40,622 nucleotides of DNA from QPJE01 sp051747745 (GTDB taxonomy: Bacteria > Bacillota > Halanaerobiia > Halanaerobiales > Halanaerobiaceae), in NCBI GenBank assembly GCA_051747745.1, contig JBNJGL010000017.1, forward strand, positions 1 to 40,622. Reading direction: 5' to 3'. The position numbers and the translations under genes are program-made. Below the pieces are notes generated by a model. It was not told where the DNA came from. It saw only the letters and a list, made by a program, of their open reading frames with translations, and made no database searches. This document shows, piece after piece, positions 24,924 through 32,440 of this stretch; the stretch's first letter is position 1; each line of letters opens with the position of its first letter.

Positions 24924-25316
24924 ATGGATAATGAAAAAAATATTACCATGAAAGAGGCGAAAAAAAGAACAGGTCTCAGCTCAAGGCAGATTAGATATTA
25001 TGATGAACAAAATCTGATCTTTCCAGGAAGAACAAAAGGTAATCAGAGAATTTTCTCGGAAAATGATATTCAGAGAATGCTGAAAATAAAGAACTTAATT
25101 TCAGCCGGTTATACTATTGACCGCATTAGAGAAAAAATAAACCCACCATCTTTTAATGATTTAGATCTTAATAATCTGGATATTGAAGAAGATGATTTAA
25201 AAAATCGTTTTACTGAAGATGAGCTAGATTCTTTATTTCCTGTTTCCAATCGTACAGCTCTGATTAAAAAACTTTCCATCAGTAAAAATAAAAATAGGTC
25301 CCATGGGGAGGAATAA
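24924..25316 (+). CDS. glnR: MerR-family regulator, probable GlnR
   Basis: A 130-residue MerR-family DNA-binding protein. The HTH is MKEAKKRTGLSSRQIRYYDE (about 9-28), followed by the wing and the GYTIDRIRE helix. Its place 4 nt ahead of glnA on one promoter is the glnRA arrangement of Firmicutes, where GlnR represses both genes when feedback-inhibited glutamine synthetase interacts with its C-terminal tail. I start it at the ATG 24924 behind AGGAG (24911-24915); the GTG at 24915 lies in that site. The C-terminal tail here (90-130) is acidic then basic. A family assignment of MerR is certain; GlnR is inferred from context. Confidence 0.87.
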   Translation: MDNEKNITMKEAKKRTGLSSRQIRYYDEQNLIFPGRTKGNQRIFSENDIQRMLKIKNLISAGYTIDRIREKINPPSFNDLDLNNLDIEEDDLKNRFTEDELDSLFPVSNRTALIKKLSISKNKNRSHGEE

Positions 25317-25320
25317 GAAA

Positions 25321-26652
25321 ATGTCAAAATTAACACGAGAGCAAATTTTACACTTGGCAGACAAAGAAGGTGTCGAATTTATTAGGCTGCAGTTTGTTGA
25401 TATCTTAGGAATTATTAAAAATGTTGCTATTACGATTGAGCAGCTGCCGGAAGCTTTGGATGGTAATATAATGTTTGATGGTTCTTCAATAGAAGGTTTT
25501 ACCAGGATAAATGAATCTGATATGTATCTAAAGCCTGACTATGATACTTTTGCGATTTTCCCGTGGAGAACTAATGGAGGTACAACCGCCCGGATGATGT
25601 GTGATATATATACCCCGGAGGGGAAACCTTTTATAGGTTGTCCGCGAAGCACTCTTAAAAAAGTAATTGCTGAAGCTAAAGAAATGGGATTCGAAATGTT
25701 TTCTGGTCCTGAACCTGAGTTCTTTTTGTTTGAAAAGGATGAAAATGGAAATGCCACCACACGTACTCATGATAAAGGCGGATATTTTGATTTATCTCCT
25801 GTAGATATGGGAGGTAATGCGAGAAGGGATACTGTTCTTGCCTTAAAAGAAATGGGATTTGAAGTGGAAGCTGCCCACCACGAAGTTGCTCCAGGTCAGC
25901 ATGAAATTGATTTTAAATATGCTCCTGCCCTGCGCACAGCAGATAATATCATTACATTTAAATTTGTCACCAAAATAATTGCTCTTCAGCATGGTCTTCA
26001 CGCTACATTTATGCCAAAGCCAATCTATGGTGAAAGTGGATCGGGAATGCATGTACATCAGTCTTTATATAAAGATGGCAAAAATGCATTTTATGATCCT
26101 GAAGATGAGCTTCAGTTAAGTGAAGATGCATACTATTATATTGGAGGGCTTCTCAAGCATGCTAAGGCTACTAGTGCAATTTTGAATCCTGTTATTAACT
26201 CATATAAAAGACTGGTTCCAGGTTATGAGGCTCCCGTTTATATTTCCTGGTCAACACAGAATAGGAGTGCACTGGTTAGAATTCCATCTGCAAGAGAGAA
26301 CGGTACAAGGCTGGAATTGAGGAATCCGGATCCCACCGCTAATCCTTATCTTGCACTGGCGGTTATGCTGAAATCGGGTCTTGATGGAATAAAGAACAAA
26401 ATAGATCCAGGTTCTCAGACAACAGATAATATTTATGAAATGAATTTTCAGGAAAGAAGCAAAAGAGGAATAAGCAGTCTTCCGGGGAATATTATAGAAG
26501 CGGTTAATTACCTGAAGGAAGATGAATTGATCAAAGATACACTGGGAGAACACATCTTTAAGCATTTTGTTGAAGCTAAAAAAATTGAGTGGTCTGTTTA
26601 CAAAAAACAGGTTCACGGCTGGGAGATTGAGCAGTATTTAACAACTTACTGA
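25321..26652 (+). CDS. glnA: Glutamine synthetase type I (alpha)
   Basis: ATP-dependent synthesis of glutamine from glutamate and ammonia; 443 residues, dodecameric family. Visible: MFDGSSIEGF (51-60) with R62 just after, a residue tied to feedback inhibition in GSI-alpha; EPEFFLF near 131; the metal and substrate stretch AAHHEVAPGQHEIDFKY; GSGMHVHQSL; and NRSALVRIP. At 443 residues it lacks the insertion and adenylylation loop of GSI-beta. The ATG at 25321 follows GGGGAGGAA; an in-frame ATG at 25303 would overlap glnR and contain that site. It is co-transcribed with glnR. Confidence 0.97.
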   Translation: MSKLTREQILHLADKEGVEFIRLQFVDILGIIKNVAITIEQLPEALDGNIMFDGSSIEGFTRINESDMYLKPDYDTFAIFPWRTNGGTTARMMCDIYTPEGKPFIGCPRSTLKKVIAEAKEMGFEMFSGPEPEFFLFEKDENGNATTRTHDKGGYFDLSPVDMGGNARRDTVLALKEMGFEVEAAHHEVAPGQHEIDFKYAPALRTADNIITFKFVTKIIALQHGLHATFMPKPIYGESGSGMHVHQSLYKDGKNAFYDPEDELQLSEDAYYYIGGLLKHAKATSAILNPVINSYKRLVPGYEAPVYISWSTQNRSALVRIPSARENGTRLELRNPDPTANPYLALAVMLKSGLDGIKNKIDPGSQTTDNIYEMNFQERSKRGISSLPGNIIEAVNYLKEDELIKDTLGEHIFKHFVEAKKIEWSVYKKQVHGWEIEQYLTTY

Positions 26653-26677
26653 TAACTATTATTATTGGAGTGATAAT

Positions 26678-27205
26678 ATGGATAATCAGGATAATATTCG
26701 CGAACATCTTAAAAATTTAAAATTAAATAGTATAGATACAAGATCACTTTCCTTTTTAGCATTATTTGTTGCTTTTACAGCAGTAGCAACATATCTTCAT
26801 ATTCCCGGTCCTAGCAGTTCCTATTTTAATCTGGGAGAGGTAGCTATTTACACTATAGCATTAACATTTGGTGCAAAAGCAGGTGGTATTGCAGGTGCAG
26901 CCGGTTCTGCTTTAATGGATATTATTCTTGGTTATTCTATATGGGCACCATTTACATTTTTAATTAAAGGACTAGAAGGTTGGATAGTGGGAAAACTTGG
27001 ACAGGGTTCGTCCCTGGAAAAAAAAGTTTTTGCCATCATTCTCGGTGGAAACATAATGATTTTAGGTTATGCTCTTGCCAAGGCCTTTTTGCTGAGCTGG
27101 GCTGTAGTTCTTCCCGAAATAGGTATAGATTTTGCACAGATGTTGATTGGTGGAGTGCTGTCTCTGCCGCTTTCCAGACATCTGGATAATTATTTTAAAA
27201 AGTAA
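26678..27205 (+). CDS. ECF transporter S-component family protein, substrate unknown
   Basis: A 175-residue membrane protein with about five or six hydrophobic helices after a polar N-terminal 25 residues. It fits the ECF S-component family (PF07155-like): AGGIAGAAGSALMDIILGY (about 67-85) followed by WAPFTFLIKGLEGWIVG. The N-terminal helix carries ALFVAFTAVATYLHIP. Vitamins or precursors are the usual cargo; nothing local tells which, since no riboswitch is visible and glnA upstream (25 nt) gives no clue. GGAGTG lies 8 nt before the ATG. The shared energising module is not in the window. Confidence 0.78.
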   Translation: MDNQDNIREHLKNLKLNSIDTRSLSFLALFVAFTAVATYLHIPGPSSSYFNLGEVAIYTIALTFGAKAGGIAGAAGSALMDIILGYSIWAPFTFLIKGLEGWIVGKLGQGSSLEKKVFAIILGGNIMILGYALAKAFLLSWAVVLPEIGIDFAQMLIGGVLSLPLSRHLDNYFKK

Positions 27206-27233
27206 AAAATTTACATTAAATTACAAAAGTTGC

Positions 27234-27262
27234 TTGACTTCACTATTTTATGCAGGTATAAT
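27234..27262 (+). promoter_or_regulatory. Promoter for spoVG
   Basis: TTGACT (27234-27239) and TATAAT (27257-27262), 17-nt spacing, 45 nt before the spoVG start. It reads as a vegetative sigma-A promoter; the sigma-H control known in Bacillus is not evident. Confidence 0.8.
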
Positions 27263-27306
27263 ATAAACAACAATTACCAAATAATTACAAAAGGTGGTGA
27301 AGTCAA

Positions 27307-27576
27307 ATGGAAATTACTGATGTCAGGGTTTTTCCTGTGGATATTAGCGACAGCCTTATAAAGGCCTATGCTACAATAACTTTTGATGATTCTTTTGTTA
27401 TAAGGGATATGAAGGTTATTGACGGGAAAAATGGGACTTTTCTTTCTATGCCGTCTCGAAGGAAAAGAAATGGTGATTTTCAGGATGTATGTTTCCCCAT
27501 TTCTACTAAATTAAGAGATAGTATGGAAGATGCTGTACTTGATAAATTTTCTAATGAACTAGCAAATGCACAGTAA
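27307..27576 (+). CDS. spoVG: Septation/regulatory protein SpoVG
   Basis: Small nucleic-acid-binding regulator of 89 residues; in other Firmicutes it affects septation, virulence or sporulation. Visible: MEITDVRVFPV at the N-terminus, KAYATITFDDSFVIRDMKVI (19-38), FLSMPSRRKRNGDFQDVCFP with the basic RRKR patch. AAAGGTGGTG precedes the ATG at 27307. It has its own strong promoter and terminator. Its presence without neighbouring sporulation genes (yabG, sspF, fin, spoVT) agrees with a general, non-sporulation role. Confidence 0.96.
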   Translation: MEITDVRVFPVDISDSLIKAYATITFDDSFVIRDMKVIDGKNGTFLSMPSRRKRNGDFQDVCFPISTKLRDSMEDAVLDKFSNELANAQ

Positions 27577-27591
27577 ATATAATTTTTAAAG

Positions 27592-27619
27592 GCACTGCCT
27601 GACAGGTAGTGCTTTTTTT
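27592..27619 (+). terminator. Terminator after spoVG
   Basis: GCACTGCC (27592-27599) pairs with GGTAGTGC (27605-27612) with one wobble and a TGACA loop, followed by TTTTTTT. Confidence 0.9.
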
Positions 27620-27675
27620 CTGCCCAGAATTATCTTTCATTTAATAAGGAAAGGATTTTTGAAGTTTTAACAATC

Positions 27676-27704
27676 TTGACAAAAGCATTTTTCTCTGTTA
27701 TACT
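27676..27704 (+). promoter_or_regulatory. Promoter for exonuclease-like gene and glmU
   Basis: TTGACA (27676-27681) and TATACT (27699-27704) are spaced by 17 nt, about 76 nt ahead of the start at 27780. Confidence 0.75.
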
Positions 27705-27779
27705 TCTAACGATTAAAGGGCTATGGTGGTATATTACTGTCATAATGTCTTTAATATTAGATTTGAGGGATAATAATAA

Positions 27780-28631
27780 ATGGAACCATATGTGATGGCC
27801 AGTGACCTTTATAGATTTAAATTGGCTTTAATTTTAGGTCGCGGCAAAAGATTAAAAAGAGTTATGCGAAAATATCCAACCGAAAAAAAATTTAAGAATG
27901 CTTTAAGATCAGATCTTGTTGAGCTGATAGGTGCTCAAAATAAGCCGAACCTGATTGAACAGCTTTTTTCACTGGACAGTGTCTATGATGAAATGGTTAC
28001 TTTTCAGCCGAGCCCTTTCTGGAGCAAAAAACCTGATGCAGAAGTGGTAATGGCGGTTGATACTGAATATTATAAAAGCAAGCTGGATATGATTCAATTT
28101 ATAATTATGGAAAAAAATTCGATAAGAAGTTCTGGTATTATTTTTACAAATGAAAAACTAGCTCCGTCAGTAAGCCCGGAAAAAGGTATTGAAATTCTAA
28201 GAGATATTATTAACGAAAATAAACCTGAAGTGATTGTAGGACATAATTTTAATTCTGATATATCAATACTTGAGACTGCAGCGGCAAGAAGAATACCGGA
28301 AATATATCATTATGATGATACAATGGATTTAATGTATTACAGCAATCTTGCTAATATAATTGGTGGAGCAGGGTTGAATCAGGCTGCTGAAAGAATGTTT
28401 TCCCATAAAGCACCTGATCTTAATACAGCTTATTCTGATATATCTATACTTGCCCGATATGGTATAAAAGATGCACTTTTTACTCTTTTGATAAGACAGT
28501 TTATTATGTATGGAGAATTTCAGAGTAAAGATTTTGATTTCAAAATAGATAATATTATTAAAGAAGAAAATAGATCTATATTAAATATAGATAAAATAAA
28601 ACTTTCTCTTATAAATGAAGGGGGATTTTGA
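27780..28631 (+). CDS. Predicted DEDDy-type 3'-5' exonuclease (RNase H-like), unassigned
   Basis: A 283-residue protein with no orthologue I can name. The middle carries DnaQ/RNase D-type motifs: ExoI MAVDTEYY (D94, E96), ExoII VGHNFNSD (N156, D160) and ExoIII YGIKD (Y227, D231, the YxxxD form), with DTMDLMYY between. These suggest a metal-dependent 3'-5' exonuclease on RNA or DNA. Residues 1-85 are a basic helical region (GRGKRLKRVMRKY) of unknown fold, and 245-283 a charged tail. It has its own promoter after the spoVG terminator, and its TGA is 1 nt before the glmU ATG, so it is coupled to glmU. Bacillus has no gene here. Activity is inferred, not shown. Confidence 0.72.
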   Translation: MEPYVMASDLYRFKLALILGRGKRLKRVMRKYPTEKKFKNALRSDLVELIGAQNKPNLIEQLFSLDSVYDEMVTFQPSPFWSKKPDAEVVMAVDTEYYKSKLDMIQFIIMEKNSIRSSGIIFTNEKLAPSVSPEKGIEILRDIINENKPEVIVGHNFNSDISILETAAARRIPEIYHYDDTMDLMYYSNLANIIGGAGLNQAAERMFSHKAPDLNTAYSDISILARYGIKDALFTLLIRQFIMYGEFQSKDFDFKIDNIIKEENRSILNIDKIKLSLINEGGF

Positions 28632-28632
28632 T

Positions 28633-29988
28633 ATGTCGGATCTTTTAACAATTATACTGGCTGCTGGTAAGGGAACAAGAATGCATTCAGATAGAATAAA
28701 AGTTCTGCATAAAGTTGCCGGAAAATCTATGCTTAAACATGTCATTTCAACTTTAGATAATCTGGAAACCGATATTATCTGTGTTGTAGGACATCAGAAA
28801 GATGAAGTTAAAGATGAGATAAATGACAGCAGAATTAAATTTGCTGTACAGAGTGAACAGCTTGGAACAGGTCATGCTGTTAAACAGGCAGAAGAGTCTA
28901 TTAGAAAACATTCTGGTCCGGTGCTTGTTCTTTATGGAGATACTCCACTTCTAAGAACAGAAACTGTACAGAGATTTATAGAAAAGCATAAAAAGAATGC
29001 TTCTAATTTAACTATTATGACTGCTGAACTGGATGATCCAACTGGATATGGAAGAATTGTAAAGAACAGTTCTAATTTGGTTGAATCTGTAATAGAGGAA
29101 GATGATGCCGATCTAAAAACAAAAGAAATTAAAGAAATTAATAGTGGGGTCTACTGTTTTGAAAGTGGTCTCTTATCTAATTTTTTAAAAAATATGAATA
29201 ATAATAATGCACAGGGAGAATATTATTTAACAGATGCTGTTAAATATGCATCTAAAAAAAGAAAAAAAATTGAAACTTACATGATAAAAGATTCAGAAGA
29301 AATTTTGGGCATCAATACCAGATATCATCTGGCGAGTGCTGAAAAAATTCTGCGAAAGAGAACTATAGAAAAACATATGGATCAGGGGGTTACAATAATT
29401 GATCCAGAGAACACATACATAGATTCTGAGGTTAGAATTGAAAAAGATGTAATTATTTACCCGTTTACATACCTGGAAGGATTTACAAAAATAGGTCAGA
29501 ATAGTATTATAGGGCCACATTCACGGCTGGTATCTGCAGAGATTGGAAAAAATGTTGAATTGCTGTCACATTCTATCATAATAGAAAGTTCGGTTGATGA
29601 CAATACAAAGGTGGGTCCTTTTGCCTATTTAAGACCAGGCTGCAGAATTGGTTCTGGATGTAAAGTTGGGGATTTTGTTGAAATGAAAAAAGCAGTTGTA
29701 GGCAATGCTTCCAAAGTTCCACATCTTTCTTATGTTGGAGATGCTGAAATTGGAGAAAGATGTAATATTGGTGCAGGCACAATATTTGCAAATTATGATG
29801 GTAAAAATAAACATAAGACTAAAGTTAATGATGATGTATTTATTGGCAGCAATTCAGTTCTGGTTGCTCCTTTAAATATTGGATCAGGTGCGAAAACTGG
29901 CGCTGGATCTGTGGTAACAAAAGATGTAGAAGCTGAAACCACTGTAATTGGAGTGCCAGCCCATATATATAAAAAGAAAGAGGATTAA
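28633..29988 (+). CDS. glmU: Bifunctional GlcNAc-1-P uridyltransferase / glucosamine-1-P acetyltransferase
   Basis: Makes UDP-GlcNAc for peptidoglycan and outer-envelope glycans. The protein has 451 residues. The N-terminal pyrophosphorylase domain starts TIILAAGKGTRM (about 6-17) and has QLGTGHAV and YGDTPLL. The C-terminal left-handed beta-helix (about 250-445) has the hexapeptide pattern and acetyltransferase motifs RPGCRIG, KVGDFVEMK, YVGDAEIG, NIGAGTIFANYDG. The ATG at 28633 follows GGGGG (28619-28623); an in-frame ATG at 28615 overlaps the upstream gene. It is followed by prs after 17 nt, the usual glmU-prs pair. Confidence 0.97.
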   Translation: MSDLLTIILAAGKGTRMHSDRIKVLHKVAGKSMLKHVISTLDNLETDIICVVGHQKDEVKDEINDSRIKFAVQSEQLGTGHAVKQAEESIRKHSGPVLVLYGDTPLLRTETVQRFIEKHKKNASNLTIMTAELDDPTGYGRIVKNSSNLVESVIEEDDADLKTKEIKEINSGVYCFESGLLSNFLKNMNNNNAQGEYYLTDAVKYASKKRKKIETYMIKDSEEILGINTRYHLASAEKILRKRTIEKHMDQGVTIIDPENTYIDSEVRIEKDVIIYPFTYLEGFTKIGQNSIIGPHSRLVSAEIGKNVELLSHSIIIESSVDDNTKVGPFAYLRPGCRIGSGCKVGDFVEMKKAVVGNASKVPHLSYVGDAEIGERCNIGAGTIFANYDGKNKHKTKVNDDVFIGSNSVLVAPLNIGSGAKTGAGSVVTKDVEAETTVIGVPAHIYKKKED

Positions 29989-30005
29989 TTTTAGGAGGTT
30001 TCAAA

Positions 30006-30950
30006 ATGTCAACCTACAGTGAACAACTGAAGATCTTTGCAGGGAATTCTCATCCTCAGCTTGCTCAGGATCTCTGCGATTATCTGGGGACCGAACTTGT
30101 AAATAGTGATGTGACCAGATTTAAAGATGGTGAGATTGGGGTCAGAATACACGAAACAGTTAGGGGAGCAGATGTTTTTGTGGTTCAGCCCACCAGCCCA
30201 CCAGTTAATGAAAATTTAATGGAACTTTTGGTGATAATTGATGCACTTCGGAGGGCGTCAGCTAGGAGGATCACGGCAGTAATGCCATATTATGGTTATG
30301 CACGTCAGGATAGAAAGGCAAGGCCGAGGGATCCAATCACAGCAAAACTTGTTGCTAATCTTCTTACTACAGCCGGTGCACGCAGAGTTTTATCAATTGA
30401 TTTTCATGCTTCACAAATCCAGGGTTTTTTTGATATTCCAGTTGACCATCTATATGCAGCACCTATTATGAAAGATTATTTTAAAGAACATGATCTAACA
30501 GATACAATTGCAGTTGCTCCAGATGTTGGGGCGGTAAAAAGAGTCAGGTCTTTTGCAGAGGGATTAAATATACCAATGGCAATTATCGATAAACGGCGTC
30601 CAAAGCCAAATGTTGCTGAAGTTATGAATGTTATAGGAGAAGTTAAAGGGAAAAATGTTATTCTGTTGGATGATATTATAGATACCGCCGGTACAATAAC
30701 AGCTGCGGCAGAAATTCTCAAGGAAAGAGGAGCAAATGAAGTTTATGCATGTGGAACACATGCCCTATTTTCTGGTCCAGCAATTTCTCGACTTAAGAAT
30801 GCTCCTATTACTAAAATAATTGTGACAAATACAATAAAACCGAAAGAAGAGCATGGGCTTGATAATCTGGAAGTCCTTTCTGTTGCACCATTACTCGGGG
30901 AAGCTATAGATAGAATTTTTAAAGATTTATCAGTTAGTGTACTTTTTTAA
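30006..30950 (+). CDS. prs: Ribose-phosphate pyrophosphokinase (PRPP synthase)
   Basis: Makes PRPP from ribose 5-phosphate and ATP for purines, pyrimidines, histidine and NAD; 314 residues, class I. Visible: FAGNSHPQLA near the start, RFKDGEIGVRI, the ATP-site region YYGYARQDRKARPRDPI (about 97-113), the flexible DFHASQIQGFF, and the PRPP loop VILLDDIIDTAGTI (about 218-231). TAGGAGG is 8 nt before the ATG. It likely shares the transcript of the exonuclease-like gene and glmU. Its product is the ligand sensed by the PurR encoded upstream. Confidence 0.97.
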   Translation: MSTYSEQLKIFAGNSHPQLAQDLCDYLGTELVNSDVTRFKDGEIGVRIHETVRGADVFVVQPTSPPVNENLMELLVIIDALRRASARRITAVMPYYGYARQDRKARPRDPITAKLVANLLTTAGARRVLSIDFHASQIQGFFDIPVDHLYAAPIMKDYFKEHDLTDTIAVAPDVGAVKRVRSFAEGLNIPMAIIDKRRPKPNVAEVMNVIGEVKGKNVILLDDIIDTAGTITAAAEILKERGANEVYACGTHALFSGPAISRLKNAPITKIIVTNTIKPKEEHGLDNLEVLSVAPLLGEAIDRIFKDLSVSVLF

Positions 30951-30970
30951 TAGATATATTGTTTTAAGAC

Positions 30971-30999
30971 TTGCTCAGAGATATTATTGATGTTATAAT
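30971..30999 (+). promoter_or_regulatory. Promoter for rplY
   Basis: TTGCTC (30971-30976) and a perfect TATAAT (30994-30999) with 17-nt spacing lie between prs and rplY, leaving an 88-nt leader. Confidence 0.7.
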
Positions 31000-31087
31000 A
31001 GAGTTTGTTCTGTTTATTTATTAGAAATCTTGCCAGCAGCAAATAAAGACTGGCTTAAAATTTAATTTATGCAAGGAGAGGATAGTC

Positions 31088-31750
31088 ATGGAGAGACATT
31101 CTATTAAAGCAGATGTAAGAAGTGAAACTGGAAAAGGGGTTGCGCGTAAGATACGGAGAGAGGGCTTGATTCCTGGTGTTGTTTATGGACAGGGAAGAGA
31201 ACCTAAATCTATTAAACTAGATCCAGGCAAAATCGAAAAACTCCTCCATAACAATGCTATCTTGGACTTAACCTTAGTTGGAGATGAATCAGATGAAGCA
31301 ACGGTAATTATAAAAGATTATCAGAAAGATGTTATAAAAGGACATCTTCTCCATGTTGATTTTCAATTCATTTCCATGGATGAGAAGATCACAGTTTCTG
31401 TACCACTTAATTTAGAAGGTGTGGCCAAAGGAGTTCATGATGGTGGAGTATTACAGCAGCTGCTGCGTGAAGTTGAAATTTCCGCACTGCCTGCAGAAAT
31501 ACCTTCTGAAATCACACTTGATATTACTGAACTTGAGATGGCAAGTTCACTATCAGTAGCTGATCTGGAGGTTTCTGAAGGAGTAGAAATTGTAACAGAT
31601 TCTGATGAAGTTATTGTAACAGTTGTTGCACCTACAGAAATAATTGAAGAAGAAGAGGAAGAGGAAGAAGAAGAATTCCTCGAGCCAGAAGTAATTGGTG
31701 AAGAAGATGAAGAAGACGAAGAAATGGAAGAAGAACCAGAAGAAGAATAA
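31088..31750 (+). CDS. rplY: 50S ribosomal protein L25/general stress protein Ctc, with long acidic tail
   Basis: 5S rRNA-binding ribosomal protein of the CTC form, 220 residues. The N-terminal L25 domain (1-90) has ARKIRREGLIPGVVYG (about 20-35), and the TL5/CTC C-terminal beta domain (95-180) has DGGVLQQLLREVEISALP. From about residue 186 to the end the sequence is almost only glutamate and aspartate, about 35 residues, much more acidic than usual tails. It has its own promoter; AAGGAGAGG is 8 nt before the ATG. A wobble-containing hairpin (31765-31793) follows. The position prs-ctc-pth is the Bacillus order. Confidence 0.95.
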   Translation: MERHSIKADVRSETGKGVARKIRREGLIPGVVYGQGREPKSIKLDPGKIEKLLHNNAILDLTLVGDESDEATVIIKDYQKDVIKGHLLHVDFQFISMDEKITVSVPLNLEGVAKGVHDGGVLQQLLREVEISALPAEIPSEITLDITELEMASSLSVADLEVSEGVEIVTDSDEVIVTVVAPTEIIEEEEEEEEEEFLEPEVIGEEDEEDEEMEEEPEEE

Positions 31751-31764
31751 AACAATATGGACTT

Positions 31765-31793
31765 AAAGCGCGGTTCATAATGAGCTGCGCTTT
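31765..31793 (+). terminator. Strong hairpin between rplY and pth
   Basis: A 13-bp stem (31765-31777 with 31781-31793) has two wobbles and a TAA loop, but only TTT follows inside the 3' arm. It may stop part of the transcription or stabilise the rplY message. Confidence 0.6.
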
Positions 31794-31820
31794 ACTAAAA
31801 TATTCGGAGGTTTATTAAAA

Positions 31821-32381
31821 TTGAAGGTAATAGCAGGTTTGGGTAATCCAGGAGAAGAATATTTTAATACCCGTCACAATATTGGTTTTCAAATTACCGC
31901 AGAACTTGCAAGGCGTCATGGAGTAAAAAAGAGCAGTTATAAATTTGATGGTCTGTATGGTGATTTTAGGCTGGGATCGGAAAAAGTGATTATTTTTCAG
32001 CCAATGAAATATATGAATAGAAGTGGACAGCCGATAATGAAGTTGATGAAATATTTCAACATAAAGAGTGAAGATTTACTGGTTGTACATGATGACCTTG
32101 ATCTTGAACTGGGAAAAATAAGATTTAAAAAAAATGGCGGTACTGGTGGTCATAATGGAATAAAGTCTATTATACAGAGAATTGGGACTGATGAATTTAA
32201 CAGGCTTAAAGTGGGAATAGGAAGACCTCCAGAAAAAATACCGGTACCTGATTATGTTTTGAGTAAATTTACCAGTGAGGATAAGGAATTTTTGGATGAA
32301 GTAATAGCGAGGTCAGTACTTGCAGTTGAATGTGTGGTCAAAGAAGATATAGATATAGCAATGAATAAATATAATAACTAG
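31821..32381 (+). CDS. pth: Peptidyl-tRNA hydrolase
   Basis: Releases peptides from prematurely dropped peptidyl-tRNA; 186 residues, the bacterial Pth1 length. Visible: VIAGLGNPGEEYFNTRHNIG with catalytic H19, QPMKYMNRSGQ (N near 68), VVHDDLDLELGKIR with D93-D95 region, and GGTGGHNGIKSI. The start is TTG at 31821 with CGGAGG 10 nt upstream; no ATG is near the conserved N-terminus. It is the expected gene between ctc and mfd (spoVC in Bacillus). A terminator follows within 30 nt. Confidence 0.97.
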   Translation: MKVIAGLGNPGEEYFNTRHNIGFQITAELARRHGVKKSSYKFDGLYGDFRLGSEKVIIFQPMKYMNRSGQPIMKLMKYFNIKSEDLLVVHDDLDLELGKIRFKKNGGTGGHNGIKSIIQRIGTDEFNRLKVGIGRPPEKIPVPDYVLSKFTSEDKEFLDEVIARSVLAVECVVKEDIDIAMNKYNN

Positions 32382-32384
32382 CAG

Positions 32385-32413
32385 GCCCGTACACGTTGAT
32401 GTAGGGGCTATTT
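32385..32413 (+). terminator. Terminator after pth
   Basis: GCCC-G-TACA (32385-32393) pairs with TGTA-G-GGGC (32400-32408), with a single G/G mismatch and a 6-nt loop, followed by TATTTTT. mfd starts 28 nt later, so its expression must come from read-through or a promoter overlapping this site. Confidence 0.75.
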
Positions 32414-32440
32414 TTCCATTTCATTAAGGAGTTTAATATT

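Noticed and set aside
31435..31755. Minus-strand frame very rich in serine
   Set aside because: It is the reverse complement of the GAA/GAG repeats that encode the acidic tail of L25; no ribosome binding site or homology.
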